Below, in pieces: positions 1 to 6,893 of a DNA stretch of 13,291 nt. The stretch lies in contig DGBF01000108.1 in the NCBI GenBank assembly GCA_002384725.1, positions 1 to 13,291 on the forward strand, read 5' to 3'. Source of the DNA: Flavobacteriales bacterium UBA4011 (GTDB lineage Bacteria; Bacteroidota; Bacteroidia; Flavobacteriales_D; Crocinitomicaceae). Each line of letters begins with the position of its first letter. Position 1 is the stretch's first letter. Made by a program: the position numbers and the translations under genes. Below the pieces are notes generated by a model. It was not told the DNA's origin and ran no database searches. It saw only the letters and a program-made list of their open reading frames with translations.

Positions 1-426
1 AGTTAAAGCACTTGTTAATGAAGCTAAAACTCCCATCGGATGAGCCGTTCTAGGAAAACCATCTATAATGCTTTTCATTTCTTCGCTTACCAAAGTATGT
101 TTTCGAATATCGTTTTCGAATTTTTCTAGCTGAGCAGCGGTTGGTAATTCACCAAATATTAATAAAAATGACACTTCAAGAAAATCGGCTTTATCTGCCA
201 ATTCTTCAATTGAATATCCTCTGTAACGTAAAATTCCTTCTTCACCATCTAAAAATGTAATTGCGCTTTGACAACTTCCAGTGTTTTTAAATCCTGGGTC
301 TAAAGTAATATACCCTGATTTTCCACGCAGAGAACTAATGTCTATCGCTTTTTCATTTTCAGTTCCTTCGATAACAGGAAATTCATATACCTGTCCGTCT
401 AATTCAAATTTTGCTATTTCGCTCAT
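1..426 (-). CDS. gltA: Citrate synthase, N-terminal part (runs off left edge)
   Basis: Citrate synthase condenses acetyl-CoA and oxaloacetate in the first step of the TCA cycle, in the cytoplasm. My translation of the minus strand from the ATG at 424-426 stays open for 142 codons to the window edge. It begins MSEIAKFELDG and contains LDPGFKNTGSCQSAITFLDG, then GILRYRGYSIEELA, and later FPRTAHPMGVL. These are hallmark blocks of the hexameric bacterial type II enzyme: the N-terminal beta-rich segment, the 'RYRGY' block and the 'HPM' block. The catalytic His and Asp lie further downstream, outside the window. The gene lies downstream of the peptidase gene on the same strand across a 137-base gap, so it may have its own promoter, but I found no convincing TAnnTTTG element there. 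The family call is firm; only the start of the protein can be judged. Confidence 0.95.
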   Translation of the reverse strand, partial: MSEIAKFELDGQVYEFPVIEGTENEKAIDISSLRGKSGYITLDPGFKNTGSCQSAITFLDGEEGILRYRGYSIEELADKADFLEVSFLLIFGELPTAAQLEKFENDIRKHTLVSEEMKSIIDGFPRTAHPMGVLASLTSALT

Positions 427-489
427 TATGCTGTGTACTGTGTTCTACGGTTGATTTTTACCGTTTGCTAAATTACACAAACTATTCTG

Positions 490-559
490 TTCGCTAAAAC
501 TTTCTTTTAAATTTCCAATAGAATTTTAAGAAATATTCTAATACTCGTTTTTTAGCGAA
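490..559. repeat. 10-bp inverted repeat between peptidase and gltA
   Basis: TTCGCTAAAA at 490-499 is exactly complementary to TTTTAGCGAA at 550-559, with 50 bases between. The interval is very AT-rich and has a second imperfect pairing (CTTTTAAATT near 503 against AATTTTAAG near 522). It starts three bases past the peptidase stop codon in the direction of transcription, so it could be a weak 3'-end structure for the peptidase mRNA or part of the gltA leader. There is no GC-rich stem followed by a T tract, so I do not call it a terminator. Confidence 0.35.
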
Positions 560-562
560 ATA

Positions 563-2731
563 TTATAAGTTTTCCAAGGTGTAATTTAACATCATATTGA
601 ACAAGTGGTTTCTTGTGTTTCCTCCATAAATCCCATGGTTCTTGTTTGGATAAACAAAAAGATCAAATTGTTTATTTGCCGCAACTAAAGCGGTAATCAT
701 TTCCATCGTATTTTGGTAATGCACATTATCGTCTCCTGACCCATGAATCAAAAGATAATTTCCTTTCAAATCTTTCACAAAATTAATTGGACTATTGTCG
801 TCGTAGCCATCGGTATTTTCAGCTGGGGTGCGCATGAAGCGTTCGGTATAAATGTTGTCATAATAACGCCAGTTGGTAACAGGTGCTACCGCAATTCCCA
901 TTTTGTATATATCTGATCCTTTGGTCAAACATAGCGATGTCATGAAACCTCCATAACTCCAACCCATAATTCCGATTCGTCCTTCATCTATCCAATTTTC
1001 TTTCGCCATATTTTTTGCAACAGCAATGAAATCTTCTGTCTCTAGTTTACCAAGCGTCAAATAGGTCGATTTTTTAAATTCGGCACCTCGATACATTGTT
1101 CCTCTTGGATCCACCGACAAAACGATATAACCTTTTTGAGCTAACAATTGATGATACATGTAATCCGCTCCGCTAAATCCGTCGCTCACCATATTGCTGC
1201 CAGGTCCTCCATAAATATGAATATAAAGTGGATACTTTTTAGCTGGATCGAAATCGACAGGTTTAATTATATAAGCATTTAAATCATCTTCGTGACCCTT
1301 TACAGTAATGAATTCTTGAGTCGCGAGTTTGTATTTACTCAATTTGTCTTTTAACAATTTATTATCTTCCAAAACGAACAATTCCTTCCCCGTTTGATCA
1401 CATAAAGAATACACAGTTGGTGTGTTGGCATTGGAATAAGATTTCACGAAGAATTTCATCCCAGTCGAAAACCCAGCATCGTTGCTTCCTGTTTCTGAAC
1501 TGATGGATTGTTTATTTGATCCATCCAAGTTAATCGCATAAATTCCTTTATGAATTGCTCCTTTCTCTGCCGATGCATAATACACTCTGCGTTTATCTTC
1601 GTCTATCCCAAGAAATTCGATTACGTCCCAATTTCCAGATGTAATAGCATTTATATCGCCATCGAAACCAAGTGCGTAAATATGGTTGAAACCATCTTTT
1701 TCTGATGTACGGAGAATGGTTTTACCATCTTTTAATATCAATAAATTATCGTCGACATCGATGTACGTTTTGGAAGTCTCCGTATAAAAAGCTTTGCTCG
1801 ACCATTTCTTGCCTTCTTGGACTATTTTATGATATTTTAATTCGCTCTGGTGGCGGTTCATCGTTTGAACGATCAAGGTGTTCTCGGTGTTGGACCATTT
1901 TAATCGGGGGATGTATTCATACCTACCTATGTCAATGTTTTTTAACTTTCTGTTTTTCACACAAGCAATATGTGCCGTTACCTTAGAATTATCTTCACCC
2001 GCTTTTGGATAATTGAAGGTATATAAGTCAGGATATAACTCTGAAAAATAGGTCATGGTAAATGCAGGAACGTTCGTTTCATCAAATCGCAAAAATGCAA
2101 TGTATTTGCTGTCTGGTGACCATCCGTATGCCTTTGTGATTGCGAATTCCTCTTCGTATACCCAATCCGTTCCTCCGTTTACAATTTTATTCTTTTCACC
2201 GTCTTTCGTCATTTGTTTCACCTTTCCCGATGATAGTTCTTTGACATAAAGATTGTTTTCGAAGAGGTAAGACACCTTCGTCCCGTCAGGAGAATATTCT
2301 GCCAACATCTGTGGAGAACGTTCCTTGTCCAATGCATGGAGTTGATTTGTTTTTAAATCGTAGACCAAATATTCCGCATAAAAAGAACGTCGATAAACAC
2401 TTCGTATATTTGTCGAAAACAAGATTTTGCTTTCGTCACTATTGAACTCGTAGTCATCAATGCTTACGTTTTTGCCAGCTAATTTCAGTGAACTTAAATT
2501 CACTAAAACTATACCTTTGTCATTTGGGCTGGTAAATGGATGCTTCGTAATGCAAGTTGAGTTATCCTGGTTTCCCATTTTTGTGAAAGAAATTCCATCC
2601 TTCATCGAGCGAAATCCATCCACTCCTTTCCCGAAAAATTGATATTCTTTCCAAATTTTTTCAACAGTAATTTCCTGAGCGTTGATAACTGTAGATAATA
2701 GAAAAGTCAGTAAAAATAATGGTTTACGCAT
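563..2731 (-). CDS. Dipeptidyl-peptidase IV-type serine peptidase (S9 family)
   Basis: A 722-residue secreted peptidase that should remove N-terminal dipeptides, typically Xaa-Pro, from peptides in the periplasm. Residues 1-19 form a signal peptide (hydrophobic core, then NAQ). Residues about 25-470 match the DPP IV beta-propeller, with the DWVYEEE motif at 189-195; in DPP IV the Glu pair of this motif binds the substrate N-terminus. The C-terminal alpha/beta hydrolase domain has YPLYIHIYGGPGS (the oxyanion Tyr region), the nucleophile in GWSYGG (Ser592), Asp667 in GDDNVH and His699 in KNHGIYG, so the catalytic triad is complete. Length is usual for the family, and there is no T9SS sorting tail, which suggests a periplasmic location. 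The ATG at 2729-2731 is the only start that gives the signal peptide. It is divergent from the lamin-tail gene and unrelated in function to the nuclease genes. The exact substrate cannot be told from sequence. Confidence 0.95.
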   Translation of the reverse strand: MRKPLFLLTFLLSTVINAQEITVEKIWKEYQFFGKGVDGFRSMKDGISFTKMGNQDNSTCITKHPFTSPNDKGIVLVNLSSLKLAGKNVSIDDYEFNSDESKILFSTNIRSVYRRSFYAEYLVYDLKTNQLHALDKERSPQMLAEYSPDGTKVSYLFENNLYVKELSSGKVKQMTKDGEKNKIVNGGTDWVYEEEFAITKAYGWSPDSKYIAFLRFDETNVPAFTMTYFSELYPDLYTFNYPKAGEDNSKVTAHIACVKNRKLKNIDIGRYEYIPRLKWSNTENTLIVQTMNRHQSELKYHKIVQEGKKWSSKAFYTETSKTYIDVDDNLLILKDGKTILRTSEKDGFNHIYALGFDGDINAITSGNWDVIEFLGIDEDKRRVYYASAEKGAIHKGIYAINLDGSNKQSISSETGSNDAGFSTGMKFFVKSYSNANTPTVYSLCDQTGKELFVLEDNKLLKDKLSKYKLATQEFITVKGHEDDLNAYIIKPVDFDPAKKYPLYIHIYGGPGSNMVSDGFSGADYMYHQLLAQKGYIVLSVDPRGTMYRGAEFKKSTYLTLGKLETEDFIAVAKNMAKENWIDEGRIGIMGWSYGGFMTSLCLTKGSDIYKMGIAVAPVTNWRYYDNIYTERFMRTPAENTDGYDDNSPINFVKDLKGNYLLIHGSGDDNVHYQNTMEMITALVAANKQFDLFVYPNKNHGIYGGNTRNHLFNMMLNYTLENL

Positions 2732-2744
2732 CTTTTTAATTTTT

Positions 2745-2830
2745 ATTGGTGCCCTAAAATAAGAAATGTCGTTGATAACTCCATTAAACTAACAATCTGG
2801 TGACACCAATTTAACATTCCAGAATTGGTG
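2745..2830. repeat. ATTGGTG/CACCAAT operator-like motif cluster
   Basis: In the divergent promoter region ATTGGTG occurs at 2745-2751 and 2824-2830, and its complement CACCAAT at 2804-2810. The last two form a perfect 8-bp inverted repeat (CACCAATT 2804-2811, AATTGGTG 2823-2830) with an 11-base spacer. A second palindrome, TGGTGACACCA at 2798-2808, shares the middle copy. The right half overlaps the -33 element of the plus-strand promoter and the left copy lies in the peptidase leader, so a bound regulator could act on both genes. No regulator gene is in the window and the binding protein is unknown. Confidence 0.4.
2754..2783 (-). promoter_or_regulatory. Weak candidate promoter for the DPP IV gene
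   Basis: On the minus strand TATTTTAG (2761-2754) matches the Bacteroidota -7 consensus TAnnTTTG at all but one fixed position. A TGG, not the preferred TTG, lies 19 bases upstream (2783-2781). A start site there would give a short leader of roughly 15 bases before the ATG at 2731. The match is poor at -33, so this is only a candidate. Confidence 0.2.
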
Positions 2831-2855
2831 TTGGAAAAATAATACCGTAAATTTG
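2825..2855 (+). promoter_or_regulatory. Bacteroidota-type promoter for the lamin-tail gene
   Basis: TAAATTTG at 2848-2855 is a perfect match to the -7 consensus TAnnTTTG, and TTG at 2825-2827 lies 20 bases upstream, the usual -33 spacing. Transcription would begin near 2862 and leave a leader of about 178 bases before the ATG at 3040. The -33 element is inside the ATTGGTG inverted repeat, which hints at control by a bound protein. Confidence 0.5.
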
Positions 2856-2861
2856 TCAGAA

Positions 2862-3039
2862 GTTTTGCAGTGATATCCTAGACGTTCCATGTCGAACCGA
2901 AACCATCGCTAAACAGATTTAACGGAAATACAGTTTCTATGTTAGGATCAACAAAGTTAAGTTTCCTTATCGTCGATAACTCGACAGCTATGATTTCCGT
3001 TTTATATCGTATCGTCTTACCACAAAAAGTTAATTAAAT
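2862..3039 (+). other. Long 5' leader with possible secondary structure
   Basis: If the promoter at 2825-2855 is used, this stretch is an untranslated leader. AACGGAAAT (2921-2929) pairs perfectly with ATTTCCGTT (2993-3001). Inside this pair is a small hairpin, GTCGA TAAC TCGAC (2972-2985). I recognise no known riboswitch, and I found no start codon with a plausible small protein. The structure is suggestive only. Confidence 0.25.
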
Positions 3040-4086
3040 ATGAAAAAATCTTTAATCCTTTTGTCTTTAGTTTTTGCTTCTTTCGCTAACGCGCAAGATT
3101 GCAGCAAAATTTTTATTTCTGAATATGTTGAAGGTTGGTCCAACAACAAAGCATTGGAAATTTATAATCCAACAGCAAACCCTATAAACTTAGCAGGCTA
3201 TGTTATTGCGCGTTATTCAAATGGTTCAACGTCTGCACAGGTCAAAAATGCGGTACAATTGTCAGGAACAGTCGCACCTTACAGTGTCTATGTCGCAGTA
3301 ATCGATAAACAAGATCCAAATGGTACTGGTCAAGAAGCTCCTGTGTGGGATTCATTAGCTGTGCGTGCGGATGGGTTTTATTCACCTGATTACAACACAA
3401 GTAACGCAATGTACTGGAATGGTGATGATGCTGTAGTATTATTACAGGGAACATTAACTTCTGATCCTAATCAAGTATTGACGACTATTGCAGGGATGAC
3501 GGTAATTGATATTTTCGGAAAAATTGGTGAACAACCAACAAACGATCAAGGATCTACTTCTCCAGCTGGTGGTTGGTCAACAGATTTTCCATATACTGGT
3601 ATGGTTGGAATTATCGTAACGCAAGATCATTCTTTAATTCGTAAATCAACTATCAAAAAAGGAGAAACAAGTCCAACGATTTCTTTCTTTAATCCTCTGG
3701 CAGAATACGATTCAATTCCTGCAGTAGTTGTTCGTTTGGATGCAAACGGCGATACGTTGTACGGAACAAGTGGAAACCCAATCTTGGACGGAAACTGGAA
3801 TTCATTGGGGACACATGATTGTGGTTGTAACCCATTAAGTGTAAAAGAAAATACTAAAGAAGTTCTTAGTATTTATCCAAATCCATCAAAAGGAATATTC
3901 CAAATCAAAGGGTTGAGTGAAATAAATTCAATTGTTGTGGTAAATGCTTTGGGTCAAAAAGTGAAAAGCATCAATTTAAAAGGTGCGTCATCCACTTCGT
4001 TTGAAATCGAATTGAAAGGTGTTTATTTCGTTCAGTTAGAAACTACTTCTGGCGATTTGATTACGAAGAAGGTAATTGTTAAATAG
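3040..4086 (+). CDS. Secreted lamin-tail-domain protein with T9SS sorting tail
   Basis: A 348-residue exported protein. Residues 1-19 are a Sec signal peptide (ends ANAQ). Residues about 21-200 look like a lamin tail domain, an Ig-like fold: FISEYVEGWSNNKALEIYNP at 25-44 and the following NPINLAGYVIARYSNG are typical of the family, and WNGDDAVVLL at 126-135 follows as expected. Residues about 275-348 are a type A T9SS C-terminal domain (SIYPNPSKG, then ALGQKV, GVYFVQL, ending KKVIVK), which directs the protein across the outer membrane for release or surface attachment. No catalytic motif is visible. Lamin tail domains in bacteria often accompany extracellular nucleases and phosphatases, and here a nuclease and a nucleotidase follow on the same strand. 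A role in binding nucleic acid or in surface anchoring is an inference from that context. It has its own candidate promoter and a terminator right after it. Confidence 0.88.
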   Translation: MKKSLILLSLVFASFANAQDCSKIFISEYVEGWSNNKALEIYNPTANPINLAGYVIARYSNGSTSAQVKNAVQLSGTVAPYSVYVAVIDKQDPNGTGQEAPVWDSLAVRADGFYSPDYNTSNAMYWNGDDAVVLLQGTLTSDPNQVLTTIAGMTVIDIFGKIGEQPTNDQGSTSPAGGWSTDFPYTGMVGIIVTQDHSLIRKSTIKKGETSPTISFFNPLAEYDSIPAVVVRLDANGDTLYGTSGNPILDGNWNSLGTHDCGCNPLSVKENTKEVLSIYPNPSKGIFQIKGLSEINSIVVVNALGQKVKSINLKGASSTSFEIELKGVYFVQLETTSGDLITKKVIVK

Positions 4087-4103
4087 AATTATTTAATTAA
4101 AAG

Positions 4104-4130
4104 AAGAGGTCGATTTGGCCTCTTTTTTTT
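4104..4130 (+). terminator. Intrinsic terminator after the lamin-tail gene
   Basis: AAGAGGTC (4104-4111) pairs with GGCCTCTT (4117-4124) in an 8-bp stem with one G-T pair and a 5-base loop, followed by a run of eight T (4123-4130). This is a textbook rho-independent terminator. It ends only 17 bases before the ATG of the receptor gene. Confidence 0.85.
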
Positions 4131-4147
4131 GCATTAAAATTGATTTC

Positions 4148-6883
4148 ATGAGAGGATTATTAGGATTACTCGCTCTGTTAGTGTCGTTTTCATCACTTGG
4201 CCAAGAATACGTGTTAAAAGGTCAAGTTATCGACGCTTCAAGCGGCGAACCAGTTTTAGGAGCAAAGGTAATAGCGGATGATACATACAAAGCATTATCG
4301 GACTTGGACGGAAATTACACCCTTACTTTTCCAAATAAAGGCGAATATGTCATTACAGTTACCATGTTGATGTTTGATACACAAAAATTTCCCGTTTCAA
4401 TCATTGAAACCCTAACTCAATTGGATCTCAAATTAGGGACAAGTCTTGAATTTGAAGAGGTGAGGGTAATTGGTAACTTAATTACGGATAGAAAAACGCC
4501 TGTTGCTGTTACAAAAATTGATCAAAAGCAAATTACGGAAGAGTTAGGATCACGAGATTTACCGATGCTATTGAATGCAACGCCGGGGGTTTATGCAACT
4601 CAGAGTGGCGGCGGTGATGGTGATGCTCGAATAAACATTCGTGGGTTCGATCAACGAAATATAGGTGTCCTTATTGATGGTGTGCCCGTCAACGATATGG
4701 AAAATGGTGCTGTTTATTGGTCAAATTGGTTCGGACTAGACGCCATTACCACTTCATTGCAAGTTCAACGTGGTTTAGGAACAACCAAATTAGCCATGCC
4801 TTCTGTTGGTGGTTCGATCAACATTCTTACCAAAGGTGTCGGTAATAAGGCGGGTGGAATGGTGAAACAAGAATATGGTACAGGAAATTTTCTTCGTACC
4901 TCTCTTTCTTACAATTCAGGTTTGAGTCCAAAAGGATATGGACTAACATTCGCCGGCAGCTACAAAAAAGCAGATGGTTGGGTAGATGGAACGAACTCAG
5001 AAGGAGTTTTTCTGTATGCCAAAATTCAAAAGAAATGGGGTAAACATTTAACTTCATTGTCCGGATTTATGGCGCCTCAGAGCCATGGTCAACGCTCGTA
5101 TCAGCAACCCATTCGTTATTGGGACAAGGAATATGCTCAAAATTTAGGAATATCTGTACCTGACTCTGTCAGTTCACAGAACATCGATCACGGTATTCGG
5201 TATAACCAACACTGGGGATATTTTACCAACGATGAAGGAAAAAAAGAGATTAAAAATGAACGATTAAATTATTACAACAAACCTCAAGTTACATTAAAAG
5301 ACTTTTGGGTTGTAAATAAAAAGCTATCTATCTCGAATATTGCCTATATGTCCATCGGTAGAGGTGGAGGTCAACGAATTAATTCAAGTAATCCTGTGCT
5401 TACGCAGGATGATCAGACGATAGATTGGGATTTTATTATGTCTGATAATCGAGTGACGGACTTTTTCGGAACCCAAGTGCCGAGTTTTGATCAGAATTAT
5501 TCGCCTGTTTTGTACAAATCGAAAACCATTCTTTATGCATCGGTAAACAATCACTTCTGGGTGGGTTATTTACCACAATTTACCTACAAGCACAGCGAAA
5601 CTTGGAGTTATGCCGGCGGATTGGATTTTAGATATTATGAAGGTGAACATTACCAAGAAGTTACGGATTTATTGGGTGGAGATTACTTTGTGAACAAGGC
5701 CAATAAAAATGATAAACACGATATGAAGTTTGTCGGAGACAAGATTTCTTTGGCTTCTTTTTCTAACCACCGAAAAGGATTGGTGTCTTGGATGGGAGCC
5801 TTTGGTCAAGCGGAATATTCAAAAGGAAGATGGACAGGATTTGTTAACCTTTCGGGTATCCAAAACGGGTACAAAGGGATAGATTACTTTGTAGAGAAAG
5901 AAATTGATTTAGGTGATACTATTCTTCAAGTTGGAAAATACGATACCGTTTCTTACAACGGTAGAGATTATTATGGCACATCACCAGAAGCCGAATATTC
6001 GCAAACGGATTGGAAATATCTTCTTGGTGGAACGGTTAAAGTGGGTGCTAGTTTTGAATTGACAGAGTATTCAAATGTGTTTTTAAACTTAGGGTATCTT
6101 TCTCGTACACCACAGTTTAGCAATGTGATTGACAACAACACGAATAAATTCTTTGGTGAAATCTTGAACGAAAAAATTCAAGCCATAGAAGCTGGGTATT
6201 CATTTGCAAATAACAAGTACGGATTTAACGTGAATGGTTATTTCACGAATTGGAAAAACAAACCTTTCCCGTATGGTGTTGCTGTGCCTGACCCTAATGA
6301 TCCTACTGAAAACATTAGAATAAATGTAAATGGAATGGATGCTATTCACTACGGTGGAGAAATTGATTTCGCTTATAAAATAAACAAGAAACACTCTTTC
6401 GATGCAATGTTCTCTATGGGAAATTGGGTGTGGAATTCTTCTGAAACAGTTGAAGTTCCTCAATATAACACCACATTTACTTTCGATGCAAAAGGAGTTC
6501 ACGTGGGTGATGCGGCACAAACAGTTGTTTCTCTTTCTTACCGTTGGGAGCCCTTCAAACGTTTCTACGTGAAACCACAATATCAATTGTTCGACCGTTA
6601 CTACGCCGATTTCTCTCCTTTCGATTTGCAAGGTGAAAATGGCGGAAAAGAATCGTGGGTTATGCCAACTTACGGTTTATTAAATATATTTATTGGATAT
6701 ACTTTGCCTGCAAAGAAAAATGCTTTTGTCTTTAATGGTTCAGTAATTAATTTGTTGAATACGAAATACATCTCAGATTCAAGACCTATTCAAGGATCAA
6801 AAAATGCTTTTAACGCTTCAGGCGCTCAAGTATTCTTCGGTTCAGGTTTGCGTTTTAATATATCCGCGGCTTACCAATTTTAA
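4148..6883 (+). CDS. SusC-like TonB-dependent outer-membrane receptor
   Basis: A 911-residue outer-membrane transporter that uses TonB energy to bring a ligand into the periplasm. Residues 1-19 form the signal peptide. Residues 21-96 are a carboxypeptidase-regulatory-like beta-sandwich (VLKGQVIDASSGEPVLGAKV, then LSDLDGNYTLTF), as is common in Bacteroidota receptors. The plug domain spans about 115-230, with NIRGFDQRNIGVLIDGVPVN near 163-182 and SVGGSINILTKG at 219-230. The rest is a 22-strand barrel ending in the aromatic outer-membrane signature SAAYQF. I chose the ATG at 4148: a TTG-initiated extension to 4115 would begin inside the terminator stem and put 11 extra residues before the signal peptide. 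There is no SusD gene next to it. The ligand is unknown; the nuclease, nucleotidase and phosphatase genes that follow suggest nucleosides, oligonucleotides or phosphate compounds. A siderophore role cannot be excluded. Confidence 0.92.
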   Translation: MRGLLGLLALLVSFSSLGQEYVLKGQVIDASSGEPVLGAKVIADDTYKALSDLDGNYTLTFPNKGEYVITVTMLMFDTQKFPVSIIETLTQLDLKLGTSLEFEEVRVIGNLITDRKTPVAVTKIDQKQITEELGSRDLPMLLNATPGVYATQSGGGDGDARINIRGFDQRNIGVLIDGVPVNDMENGAVYWSNWFGLDAITTSLQVQRGLGTTKLAMPSVGGSINILTKGVGNKAGGMVKQEYGTGNFLRTSLSYNSGLSPKGYGLTFAGSYKKADGWVDGTNSEGVFLYAKIQKKWGKHLTSLSGFMAPQSHGQRSYQQPIRYWDKEYAQNLGISVPDSVSSQNIDHGIRYNQHWGYFTNDEGKKEIKNERLNYYNKPQVTLKDFWVVNKKLSISNIAYMSIGRGGGQRINSSNPVLTQDDQTIDWDFIMSDNRVTDFFGTQVPSFDQNYSPVLYKSKTILYASVNNHFWVGYLPQFTYKHSETWSYAGGLDFRYYEGEHYQEVTDLLGGDYFVNKANKNDKHDMKFVGDKISLASFSNHRKGLVSWMGAFGQAEYSKGRWTGFVNLSGIQNGYKGIDYFVEKEIDLGDTILQVGKYDTVSYNGRDYYGTSPEAEYSQTDWKYLLGGTVKVGASFELTEYSNVFLNLGYLSRTPQFSNVIDNNTNKFFGEILNEKIQAIEAGYSFANNKYGFNVNGYFTNWKNKPFPYGVAVPDPNDPTENIRINVNGMDAIHYGGEIDFAYKINKKHSFDAMFSMGNWVWNSSETVEVPQYNTTFTFDAKGVHVGDAAQTVVSLSYRWEPFKRFYVKPQYQLFDRYYADFSPFDLQGENGGKESWVMPTYGLLNIFIGYTLPAKKNAFVFNGSVINLLNTKYISDSRPIQGSKNAFNASGAQVFFGSGLRFNISAAYQF

Positions 6884-6893
6884 AATAGAAAAA

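Noticed and set aside
1705..2642. Plus-strand frames of 60-93 residues opposite the DPP IV gene
   Set aside because: They are shadows of the peptidase coding strand with biased, low-quality composition and no start context.
4115..4147. TTG-initiated 11-residue extension of the receptor gene
   Set aside because: It starts in the loop of the terminator and would place MASFFCIKIDF before a complete signal peptide that begins at the ATG at 4148.
6200..6631. 143-residue minus-strand open frame inside the receptor gene
   Set aside because: It is antisense to a well-conserved receptor barrel, has no recognisable domain or signal, and is explained by codon bias on the real strand.
6804..6893. Upstream ATG for the nuclease gene
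   Set aside because: It lies inside the receptor coding region and adds 30 residues before a normal signal peptide starting at 6894.
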